From Candidatus Galligastranaerophilus gallistercoris (GTDB lineage: Bacteria; Cyanobacteriota; Vampirovibrionia; Gastranaerophilales; Gastranaerophilaceae): 11,424 nucleotides of DNA. Within the stretch, counting starts at the first letter, position 1. Every line of letters starts with the position of its first letter. Below are positions 1-6,318 of this stretch, piece by piece. A program made the position numbers and the translations under genes. Location of the stretch: the NCBI GenBank assembly GCA_018710795.1, contig DVJH01000146.1, forward strand, positions 1-11,424, in the 5' to 3' direction. A model generated the notes under the pieces. That model worked only from the letters and a program-made list of their open reading frames with translations, had not been told where the DNA came from and ran no database searches.

Positions 1-515
1 TATGCAATATGTTCAAGATTTGTAATTAAAAAATTATCAACTTTTATTTTCTCTATTTTTTCTTTTACCGTTAATCCCGCTATATTTTTTTCAACCTCAA
101 AAATTTCTTTTTTATTGTCATCGATTGAAGAATCATCATCTTCCGTTTTATAAGGTTTTATTTTAATTCCGCTCAAATTCTTTTTTAATTTCTCAAAAAA
201 TAAAAAACTCGTTGATTTTTCGGGGATATAAAAAACGGAGTCTTTATTCAAAAATTCTTTAAGATAATCAATAAAACCGAATTGCGAATTCATTTTAACA
301 ACGGAAACATCTTTTCCTTTTGTTTGAATATCTGCCTGAATATGATATCTGGGGTCCACAAAAAGCGTTATATGACCGTTTGAATCAATAATTCCTTCTC
401 CTGCGGTTCCGATAAACCCCGTCATTTTTGATAGGGGCGAAGTTTTATAATGTTCAAAAGAATAGTCATCTTTTGATTTTAATAAAAGAAATTCGTTGTT
501 TTTTAATTTTTGCAT
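1..515 (-). CDS. pepP: Xaa-Pro aminopeptidase (M24B), N-terminal part, cut at the left edge
   Basis: The 171 visible residues form the creatinase/aminopeptidase P N-terminal domain; the metal-binding catalytic domain lies beyond the window. Seen directly: the segment MTGFIGTAGEGII (residues 31-43) followed by LFVDPRYHIQADIQ (51-64). This matches the family pattern of a GFTGSAG loop followed by a D-G/P-RY-x-x-QA strand. Near the edge, AGLTVKEKIEKIKVDNFLIT (146-165) and then LEHIA match the linker that begins the second domain in the longer, two-N-domain aminopeptidase P type. This enzyme class removes an N-terminal residue that precedes proline, normally in the cytoplasm with two Mn ions. The ATG at 513-515 is preceded by TTGAGAAC at about 6 nt, and this overlaps the stop of the yjbQ-like gene 7 nt upstream, so the two are probably translated from one mRNA. 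Whether the catalytic residues survive cannot be seen. The family call is firm; the precise subtype is less so. Confidence 0.85.
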   Translation of the reverse strand, partial: MQKLKNNEFLLLKSKDDYSFEHYKTSPLSKMTGFIGTAGEGIIDSNGHITLFVDPRYHIQADIQTKGKDVSVVKMNSQFGFIDYLKEFLNKDSVFYIPEKSTSFLFFEKLKKNLSGIKIKPYKTEDDDSSIDDNKKEIFEVEKNIAGLTVKEKIEKIKVDNFLITNLEHIA

Positions 516-522
516 ATTGTTC

Positions 523-939
523 TCAATAAATTATTTGTATTATAACACTTCTTGTTCCCTTCGTGTCATCAAAATCGACAAATAAAATCCTCTGAAACCT
601 GTCCAGCTCAAAATCTCCCTCTATAAAGGGAATACAAACCCCGTTTCCGATTAAAGCCGATTTTATATAACCGTTTGCAAAGTTATCTTTCCATTCAATA
701 TCATGAAAATATTTGTTTTGTTTGGGTATGATTTTTTCCAAAAAATTGTTTAAATCTTTTACAATCCCCGGGTCATATTCCATAATTTTAATGCCTGCCC
801 TGGAAAGCGGGGTATATATATGAATAAGCCCGTTTAAAACGTTTTTTGAGAGAATTTTTTCTTTTGCGTTTTCCGTTATGTCTAAAACATCATTATTTCC
901 GTTTGTATTTATCAGAAATTTCAAATTCAAAATGTTCAA
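523..939 (-). CDS. yjbQ: YjbQ/UPF0047 family protein with altered active site
   Basis: About 138 aa, the normal family size. YjbQ proteins are small trimeric beta-rich enzymes; some have weak thiamine-phosphate synthase activity, and their physiological role is poorly known. Fold markers are visible in order: DVLDITENAKEKI (17-29), GLIHIYTP (37-44), the strand ending IMEYDPGIVKDL (52-63), IPKQNKYFHDIEWKD (71-85), IKSALIG (92-98) and FQRILFVDFD (115-124). Family members normally carry His-rich motifs (HTSA or PGSTA before the E-x-DP; DGNGHSHIRA or PSHIKS before the LG). Here those stretches read PLSRAG and DNFANGYIK, so the conserved His positions hold other residues, and the usual TWQ is RFQ. 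Activity is therefore doubtful. The frame opens at a TTG (937-939); two ATGs just upstream (950-955) are in another frame, so the true N-terminus is uncertain. It sits between the pyrophosphatase-like gene (68 nt upstream) and pepP (7 nt downstream). Confidence 0.82.
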   Translation of the reverse strand: MNILNLKFLINTNGNNDVLDITENAKEKILSKNVLNGLIHIYTPLSRAGIKIMEYDPGIVKDLNNFLEKIIPKQNKYFHDIEWKDNFANGYIKSALIGNGVCIPFIEGDFELDRFQRILFVDFDDTKGTRSVIIQIIY

Positions 940-957
940 TATTTTTATCCATCATAA

Positions 958-963
958 ATTATA
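958..963 (-). promoter_or_regulatory. Candidate -10 element for the yjbQ-pepP transcript
   Basis: A perfect TATAAT reads leftward here. No -35 match is seen at 16-18 nt. A start about 7 nt downstream falls at 951-952, on the second of two tandem ATGs and 12 nt before the TTG that opens the YjbQ frame. It could give a nearly leaderless message. The assignment rests on one hexamer in AT-rich DNA, so confidence is modest; read-through from the upstream membrane-protein gene is equally possible. Confidence 0.35.
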
Positions 964-1007
964 CGGGAAACAAAAATGCTCCCCATATAATTTATAAAAG
1001 ATTTTTT

Positions 1008-2891
1008 CTATTTGAATAATCCTGTACAGATTATTGCCGCAGAGGTTAATAATGCGGCGAGTGAATAAAGCGTGTAAGAAGAAAAAATTCTTCCCGTTTT
1101 TTTATCTCTTATATTTATGGCGCAAGATAAACAAATTGCCGAAATGGCTGCACCCGTGAGCATTCCCGTTACGGTTTGTGCGCTCAATATGTTTTTGAAT
1201 ATTTTCATCATTGCAAAAATTAAACAAACGGGTACCGCTAAACTTAAAACGGCGGGAATTATCGTCTTAAAAGCTGCAGAATTTGTTAAAATTTTAATAT
1301 ATTTTATTTGGTCATTTGTTTCATTTTCCGTTTTTTTAATTGTTTTATTAATCGAACCGTTCACTGCAAGTTTTAATAAAAACGGCATCATTGCTCCGAT
1401 TAACAACCCGAAAGATACAAACGGGTTTAGAAGATCGGCATTTTCAAGATTAATGATTAGTGCAAATGCGCAAATCATTGAAAATAAAGTCAATACGGAT
1501 GACCCCGCCAAAAGCTTTTCGGATTGATTTATAAGGTTTAATCCGGTATCTGAAATTTTTTGCAGCCTTTCTTTTGTTTCATCGCTTGAATTTATTAATT
1601 CCGCTTCTTCAATAGTGCTTTTTGCAAGCGGAACAAGAGCTCTGTATCCGATAATAAAAATAAAGGTTGAAACCATTGCGGTATTTGCAAGGCTTATTCC
1701 GTATGCTCCGAGTATATATCCGTCCATTCCGCCTGCCGTCATAAATGCGGTAAGAACCACAAGCGCCGCAACAAAAAATATGATAAAACCTTTGAATATA
1801 TTATCGGATGAGTTTGTTTTTGCGTTTGAATCCGAATTGATTTTTTTAGATGCTCCGAGTATGCACCCCGCAATTATTCCCGCTGCGGCTGCAAGAAAAA
1901 TGCCGTGGTATCCGGGTAAAAAGATGACATCTATTAACAGGTAGCATAATCCCGCAAATATAATAACCGTAATTGCCGAAGAAAATTTAACCGAAAATGA
2001 AGGGTTTCCTTTTTCTCTTGCCCGTATAAACAAACTTGCCGCAATTGTCGACAAAATTCCCAAAGATGCAAGCGTTAAAGGAATAAGCGTTCCCATTAAA
2101 TCAAGGCATAAGGACCCCAAAACCATGGAAGATACGATTGCACACACATAAATTGCCGTCATTTGCGCTCCGAAGCCTGCGGCATTTTTAATATTATCTG
2201 CCGCACTGCAGGCTGCCATATGCGTTTGATTGTCTTTCAAATTGGTGATTGAAGTTGTTGAAAAAATTTCGCTTCCCGCATTCAACATAAAAGAGGCAAA
2301 GCAAATACCTAATATGTAGCCTGAGAGAATGTTAGGGTCTTTAAAGAAAAGATATAACAAAGGCAGAATTATTGTTGAAAGCCCTATGGTAAAAAGACCG
2401 TTGACAAAGCCTCCGTTAAAAGCCGTTTTAAAACCGCCGTTTAATGAATTTTGAGCTTGATTTAACACTTTTGAGCTTGTTTTTGCACATACAATACTTC
2501 CCGAAAATGCGGCAAAAATTGAAGCAAATGCACCTATGATAAAACTTATTGCTTCATATAAGCCGATAAATTTGTAAAGACAAAAAAACGCACCGATTGA
2601 AATCACGGAAATTATTGCACATTCTTTTGTTAAAAAGCATAAGATGTTTTTTAACAAAAGGTCTGAATAATTTTTTATATTTTCATCTTCAAATTTATTA
2701 AGCATAACATCATGGGTTTTTAATGCCGCAAGAAACAATGCGAGCATTCCCGCAATGGGACCTGCATAAATAATATCGGGTTTTGTAAAATCGGGGGCAT
2801 ATTTAAATAAAATTACCCAACAAGAATAAATAAACGCAACCAAAAAAACAGAGTAAAACAAAATTCTTCTTGCTCTCATTAAAAAAGTCAT
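1008..2891 (-). CDS. Membrane-bound pyrophosphatase (HppA-type) homologue lacking catalytic motifs
   Basis: A 627-aa protein with about 15 hydrophobic segments. It follows the order of ion-pumping membrane pyrophosphatases (usually 660-770 aa). Recognisable framework: a segment like the family's ATxANxRT...AFxGGAVMGL at 136-170 ([18 protein letters not shown]); [15 protein letters not shown]...SSMVLGS at 229-260, replacing [28 protein letters not shown]...RALVPLAK...EEAEL at 407-432, replacing [33 protein letters not shown] at 489-505; and TGAAISAI at 579-586. The substrate-binding [11 protein letters not shown] motif is absent (SITNLKDN at 214-221 instead), the DNVGDNVGD repeat has lost about four residues, DAYGPIADN lost both Asp, and the C-terminal [12 protein letters not shown] is gone. 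PPi hydrolysis and ion pumping by the known mechanism are therefore unlikely; a structural or regulatory role is inference. The ATG is preceded by GCGGGAT at about 8 nt and a good promoter. The reading frame is intact, so this is not a decayed gene. Confidence 0.8.
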   Translation of the reverse strand: [627 protein letters not shown]

Positions 2892-2926
2892 AAATTCTAT
2901 CCCGCTACATAATACTTACAGGCGTA

Positions 2927-2956
2927 ATTATAACACACTGAAATTTCTTTTGGCAA
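2927..2956 (-). promoter_or_regulatory. Promoter of the pyrophosphatase-like gene
   Basis: Reading leftward, TTGCCA (2951-2956, five of six to the sigma70-type -35) is followed after 18 nt by TATAAT (2927-2932, six of six). Predicted start is near 2920, giving a leader of about 29 nt that includes the GCGGGAT ribosome-binding site. The -35 box overlaps the T-rich tail of the hairpin that ends the hsp20 transcript, so termination and new initiation are packed together. Confidence 0.65.
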
Positions 2957-2963
2957 AAGCAAA

Positions 2964-2993
2964 GGGGCGGAAGCAACAATGCATTTCCGCCCC
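2964..2993 (-). terminator. Intrinsic-type terminator after hsp20
   Basis: A nine-pair GC-rich stem, GGGGCGGAA with TTCCGCCCC, closes an inner 3-pair extension (GCA/TGC). On the minus strand it is followed by CCTTTGCTTTTG, an interrupted T-rich tail. It lies about 50 nt beyond the hsp20 stop and immediately before the next promoter. On the plus strand there is no T run, so it should act only leftward. Confidence 0.6.
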
Positions 2994-2994
2994 C

Positions 2995-3036
2995 GAGCAT
3001 TCAAAAGACCTTAAGCATTAAAGCGGTCTTGTGCTC
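2995..3036 (-). repeat. Second hairpin between hsp20 and its terminator
   Basis: Two nested arms pair: GAGCA (2995-2999) with TGCTC (3032-3036), and AAGACC (3005-3010) with GGTCTT (3025-3030). The loop is AT-rich. It begins about 10 nt after the hsp20 stop and abuts the GC-rich hairpin at 2964-2993. It may protect the 3' end or assist termination; function is inference. Confidence 0.5.
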
Positions 3037-3045
3037 CCTTTATAC

Positions 3046-3510
3046 TTATTCTATCGTTAATTTTTTAACCTCATTTATTTTATCGGGTTCTTTTTTTATT
3101 AATTTAACGTGCAATATTCCGTCTTTGTATTCGCATTTGGATTTTTCCGTATCAATTTTATTTTCAAAGGGGATGGTGCGCATAAATTTTCCGTAGCGAA
3201 ATTCGCTGAAATGAAGTTTATCTTCTTTATTTTGTTTTTCAAACTTTGCTTCGGCGCATATTGAAATTGATTCATCCGTCAGATTAACTTCAATATCTTC
3301 TTTTTTAACGCCTGTAAGTTCAACGTCGATATTGTATTCGTTTTTGTTTTCCGTAATTTGAATTGCCGGTCTGAAGGCTCTTTCAAACGGTTTATTGTCT
3401 GCCGTATAAGGTTCCAATTCTCCGAACGTCTCTTTTAAGAATCTTTCCAAATCTTCATGGATATTTTCAAAAAAATATGACGGTTCTCTTTTCATTAATC
3501 CGAATTTCAT
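3046..3510 (-). CDS. hsp20: Hsp20/alpha-crystallin small heat-shock protein
   Basis: A 154-aa ATP-independent holdase chaperone that binds unfolding cytoplasmic proteins as a large oligomer. The N-terminal arm (1-45) is variable and Phe-rich (FFENIHEDLERFLKETFGEL). The alpha-crystallin domain runs from about 46 to 140: FRPAIQI (46-52), the strand and loop NIDVELTGVKKEDIEV (60-75, with Thr where Pro is common in ELPGV), FRYGKFMRTIPF (104-115), and the signature KDGILHVKL (129-137, usually NGVLxxxL). The tail ends KKLTIE, whose L-T-I can serve as the I/L-x-I/V motif that docks on neighbouring subunits. Start: ATG at 3508-3510, preceded by GAAAGGAAAAC with AGGA about 9 nt away. It stands as a single-gene unit, with hairpins just downstream and a 187-bp divergent upstream region containing an inverted repeat. 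No CIRCE operator is visible. Confidence 0.95.
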   Translation of the reverse strand: MKFGLMKREPSYFFENIHEDLERFLKETFGELEPYTADNKPFERAFRPAIQITENKNEYNIDVELTGVKKEDIEVNLTDESISICAEAKFEKQNKEDKLHFSEFRYGKFMRTIPFENKIDTEKSKCEYKDGILHVKLIKKEPDKINEVKKLTIE

Positions 3511-3697
3511 TATGATGTTTTCCTTTCAATTGTTAATCTTATTTTGTTAAAAATTGCGGTTCTTTTTATCCTCAAGATGTTGATACAACAAGGGTAATAT
3601 AATTTTTGTAAACATTTGTAACATGAGGCGCATTTTGCGAAATTTTTATTCTTCAAATGTTTTTATTTTCATGTAGGTATTTAAAAAAGGTAATACC
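3511..3697. promoter_or_regulatory. Divergent intergenic region between hsp20 and the 94-aa protein gene
   Basis: 187 bp without a gene. It contains a perfect inverted repeat TGTTG-ATA-CAACA at 3578-3590, a direct repeat of TTGTAA (3606-3611 and 3616-3621), and ribosome-binding sites for both flanking genes. I see no convincing -35/-10 pair for either gene; on the minus strand TTGTTG, 17 nt, TAAAAA is a weak candidate for hsp20. The inverted repeat lies about 70-80 nt upstream of the hsp20 ATG and could be an operator, but this is only position-based. Confidence 0.4.
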
Positions 3698-3982
3698 ATG
3701 AGTTTAAATGCAATCGGCGCATATAATGCGTATCAACAACAATCAATCAACCCGACGAATAACCCCTTTATAGGCGGCGGAAGTTCTCAGGGTACAAGCA
3801 TTTGGGGAAACCCGCAGACTACGGGTGTTCAAACTCCGCCTCAGACCCCTGCAACCGGAACTTCTTATCAGAAAGAAATAAATGATGTTGCAATGATAGG
3901 CGCAAATAAAAAACAAGGCTTTGAAAACGGGCTCGGGGGAACATTCAACCCTGATGACCACAAATTATTTACATATGCCTAA
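3698..3982 (+). CDS. Small Gln/Gly/Pro-rich protein of unknown function
   Basis: 94 aa with no family I recognise. The N-terminus MSLNAIGAYNAYQQQ is Ala/Asn/Gln/Tyr-rich, followed by a low-complexity Gly/Pro/Thr/Gln/Ser part (18-57: NPTNNPFIGGGSSQGTSIWG, then QTTGVQTPPQTPATGTS), then a more ordinary stretch with charged residues (EINDVAMIGANKKQGFENGL, then FNPDDHKLFTYA). There is no signal peptide, no transmembrane segment and no Cys. The gene is well delimited: AAAAAAGG lies 8 nt before the ATG, and the stop is followed 19 nt later by a strong terminator. It is thus a monocistronic, probably well-expressed unit. The composition suggests a disordered, surface-interacting or assembly protein, but that is inference. 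Reading-frame statistics on the opposite strand also leave a 72-codon ORF; the ribosome-binding site and terminator favour this one. Confidence 0.75.
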   Translation: MSLNAIGAYNAYQQQSINPTNNPFIGGGSSQGTSIWGNPQTTGVQTPPQTPATGTSYQKEINDVAMIGANKKQGFENGLGGTFNPDDHKLFTYA

Positions 3983-4001
3983 ATTTTAAAACGTTTTAAT
4001 T

Positions 4002-4037
4002 AAAAAAAAGAAGACCTTTAAAGGTCTTCTTTTTTTT
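4002..4037. terminator. Bidirectional intrinsic terminator, perfect palindrome
   Basis: A perfect 36-bp palindrome: eight A, then GAAGACCTTT, then its complement ending in eight T. It gives a stem GAAGACC/GGTCTTC plus A/T extension and a U tail in both directions. It serves the plus-strand 94-aa gene and the convergent large gene. The TAA stop of the latter (4036-4038) overlaps the palindrome end by two bases. Confidence 0.92.
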
Positions 4038-6318
4038 ACATAACCATCTCCAAACTCATATCATAAGGCGTTGATTTTACCATGAGTTTTTTGCCGCCCG
4101 TTTTTACGATATACAGACTGTCTGTATCGTTTTCCTGCGCCAGTCTTGATTGAATATCGGTATCTTGAATTTCAACATCTCCGAAATTATACAAAACGTA
4201 TATGTCATCCTGAATGTATCCGACCAAAGATGTTGTGCCTTCAAATTTTGCAAGGTATAAACCTCTTGTTTCAGTTAATTTTGAAGAAGAAACAATTGTT
4301 GCAACCTCATCATCTTCAACGGGAGCTTCCTCTTTTGTTTGAGGTTTGTTTTGCTCATCCTGTGCTCTGAGTGCGCTTAAAACTTCCGCTTCATCGGACG
4401 TATCGTATGAAATCGGGTATGCTGCGGTATACCTTGTTTCAATAGGCGTATAAAGCTGTTTGATAACTTCGTCGTCTTCGGTTTCGGTTTTTATTTCATT
4501 TGTTTTGATTTCATCTTCTTCGTCTTTGTAGAGAATTTCATCCGCTTCAATAGCATCGTCGGGTTCAACTAAGCTGTCCATATAAGCGTTGAATGCCCTA
4601 ACCTTTTCTTCTTCGGTAATTTCATCATTTGTTCCAACATTATCTTCAATATCGGAGTGCATTTCCTGATTATATGCGGGCTGAAGCGTATTTTCCGTTT
4701 GTTGTTCGGTATTGTTTTCAATGTATGAAACGGTTTTTTCTTCGGTATCTTCTTCGGTTTTTGTCGGGTGTTGAAGTTTTGCAAGCTGTTTGTTTTTAAG
4801 ATATTCTTTGATATTTGAACTTTCTTTTGCGGCTTTCTGGGCTGCAAGAAATTCTGCCGCGGTTCTTTGTTGTTTTGCTTTTGCTTTTCTTTTAACCATT
4901 ATGTACATAACGCCGAGTGCACCCGCAATAACCAAAAGCATAAATGCATTTTGTTTCTGTTTTTGGGCTGCATCATTCGCTGCTTTTTGAGGCACTATGG
5001 TTTTATCTTTTACTTTTATTTTTTCAATGGGCACAACCGCCTGTGATTTTATTTCTTTTCCGTCATCTTTAAGTATTTCCGCGGGTGCTGTCTTGCTGAA
5101 TTCAACATCTATGGGTTTATCAACCACAAGCTGTTTTTCATATTCTTCATATTCTTCATCGCTAACACGTGGTACACCCTTTGATTCTGCCGTTTTGGGC
5201 GTAATTTCGCTTTTTTTGTCCGATTGCGGCGCTTGAATTGTTTCTTTTATATCGGCTTGCTTTTGTGCAATAATAACGGGTTTTTCTTCTTTTACCGTTT
5301 GGGTTGCGCCTGTTTGAACGGGTTTTGTTACGTTTTCAGGCTTGGTTTCAACAACGGGTTTTTGCTTTTGCACAATTTGTTTTTGTACGGGCGTTGAAGG
5401 TTTTTGCGCAACAACAACGGGTTTTTGCGCGGGTGTTTGCCTGATAGTCTCTGTTTTTGGTTTTTGAGCCGGTTTTTGTACGGGCTTTTGCACCTGCTTT
5501 TGCACCTGCTTTTGCACCGGTTTTGCCGCAATTACGGGTTTTGTTGCCGCAGGTTTTTTAACCGTCGTTGTTTGTGTTTGTTTAACAGGCTGTTTTACTT
5601 CTTTTTTTGCGCTTGTCGTTTCGGTTTTTTTGGTTTGGGATTCTGCAGCCTGCTTTTGATTTACCATATTTTGATATTCTTCAAGAGAATCGGTTCCCGT
5701 TTTCGGTTTTGAAGCAATTATTTCTTTATCGTTATCCACGACAACATTGCTTTGAAGATTGGGTCTTTGGGCAACCGTTGTCTTCCTGAAATCGTTTAAG
5801 GGGCTCGGGATATTGTTTTCCGCAAGCCTTTGAGAATATCTCTCAAAAACCTGATCAAGTTTTGCGAGTCTGACGGGGTCTAATCTCGGGGAAATTGAAG
5901 TATCAAGAGTTTTTAAGGATGTTGTAAGCTCCAGAGGTTTTGAGGTTATAATTGCAACTTTTGTATAGCTGTTATCCAGATCCTGCCCTGCGTAAGGATA
6001 TGATTTAACCATAACGCTTTTAATCGCATCCAATGGAGTAACGGATGTTATTGAATGACTTGTTTCGGGCAGCAAAAGATAATAAATCGTGTCCGATTTT
6101 TTGACGACCTTTACGGGCTCGTTATAAATTTTTTGGGTATAAAGCCCTATATCATAATGATTTTCATCAAGTTTTGTCAACTCTATTTTCAATAAATCAT
6201 TTTTATATGCACTGTCTTGAGCTTTAATATTGCCCGTATTAAATATAAATACGGCAATAAGAAATAAGACCGTAAAAACTTTCTTCATCCTTAAATAATC
6301 CCCAATTATGGATTTCAT
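4036..6318 (-). CDS. Large bitopic envelope protein with Lys/Pro/Gln repeat linker
   Basis: 760 aa from the ATG at 6318, or 750 aa from an internal ATG at 6288. No named family recognised. Architecture: signal peptide at about 11-33 (MKKVFTVLFLIAVFIF, cleavage plausible after NIKA); a folded segment at about 40-140 faintly resembling AMIN-type domains (IKSVMVKSYPYA, then YTKVAIITSKPLEL); a disordered Lys/Pro/Gln/Val linker at about 200-380 with tandem P/Q-V-Q-K tetrads at 267-286; an acidic stretch (EEYEEYEKQ, 389-397); one membrane span at 459-475 followed by KRKAKAK; an acidic cytoplasmic region at about 520-680; and a C-terminal domain (GLYLAKFEGTTSLVGYIQ at 686-703, to the end). The order resembles FimV-like or TonB-like envelope-spanning proteins, without LysM or a TonB C-domain. 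Start choice: the promoter start predicted at 6318 would make the first ATG leaderless; GGGGA about 11 nt before the second ATG also supports 6288. Function unknown; envelope organisation is a guess. Confidence 0.8.
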   Translation of the reverse strand: MKSIIGDYLRMKKVFTVLFLIAVFIFNTGNIKAQDSAYKNDLLKIELTKLDENHYDIGLYTQKIYNEPVKVVKKSDTIYYLLLPETSHSITSVTPLDAIKSVMVKSYPYAGQDLDNSYTKVAIITSKPLELTTSLKTLDTSISPRLDPVRLAKLDQVFERYSQRLAENNIPSPLNDFRKTTVAQRPNLQSNVVVDNDKEIIASKPKTGTDSLEEYQNMVNQKQAAESQTKKTETTSAKKEVKQPVKQTQTTTVKKPAATKPVIAAKPVQKQVQKQVQKPVQKPAQKPKTETIRQTPAQKPVVVAQKPSTPVQKQIVQKQKPVVETKPENVTKPVQTGATQTVKEEKPVIIAQKQADIKETIQAPQSDKKSEITPKTAESKGVPRVSDEEYEEYEKQLVVDKPIDVEFSKTAPAEILKDDGKEIKSQAVVPIEKIKVKDKTIVPQKAANDAAQKQKQNAFMLLVIAGALGVMYIMVKRKAKAKQQRTAAEFLAAQKAAKESSNIKEYLKNKQLAKLQHPTKTEEDTEEKTVSYIENNTEQQTENTLQPAYNQEMHSDIEDNVGTNDEITEEEKVRAFNAYMDSLVEPDDAIEADEILYKDEEDEIKTNEIKTETEDDEVIKQLYTPIETRYTAAYPISYDTSDEAEVLSALRAQDEQNKPQTKEEAPVEDDEVATIVSSSKLTETRGLYLAKFEGTTSLVGYIQDDIYVLYNFGDVEIQDTDIQSRLAQENDTDSLYIVKTGGKKLMVKSTPYDMSLEMVM
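5460..5519 (-). repeat. 12-bp tandem repeat inside the envelope protein linker
   Basis: Five 12-bp units in phase: three almost identical copies of GCTTTTGCACCT (5484-5495, 5496-5507, 5508-5519) plus two diverged ones (5460-5471, 5472-5483). On the minus strand they encode P/Q-V/A-Q-K tetrads at residues 267-286. Unit length divisible by three keeps the frame, so copy number could vary without breaking the gene. Confidence 0.8.

Noticed and set aside
1117..1944. Open frames on the plus strand inside the pyrophosphatase-like gene
   Set aside because: They are antisense to a long gene with promoter, ribosome-binding site and recognisable membrane-protein homology; their translations show no coherent domain.
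2995..3036. Riboswitch or structured RNA
   Set aside because: The hairpin is downstream of a stop and next to a terminator, with no conserved aptamer features that I can see.
3743..3961. 72-codon minus-strand frame opposite the small Gln/Gly/Pro-rich gene
   Set aside because: No ribosome-binding site, Cys/Arg-rich composition unlike the neighbours, and the plus-strand gene has both a good site and a terminator.
4569..4847. Frames of Lys/Arg/Pro-rich composition within the large envelope gene on both strands
   Set aside because: They are out-of-frame readings of low-complexity coding DNA; the main frame has signal peptide, span and folded ends.
5484..5519. CRISPR-like array
   Set aside because: Repeats are 12 bp, directly abutting without spacers, and are in frame within a protein linker.
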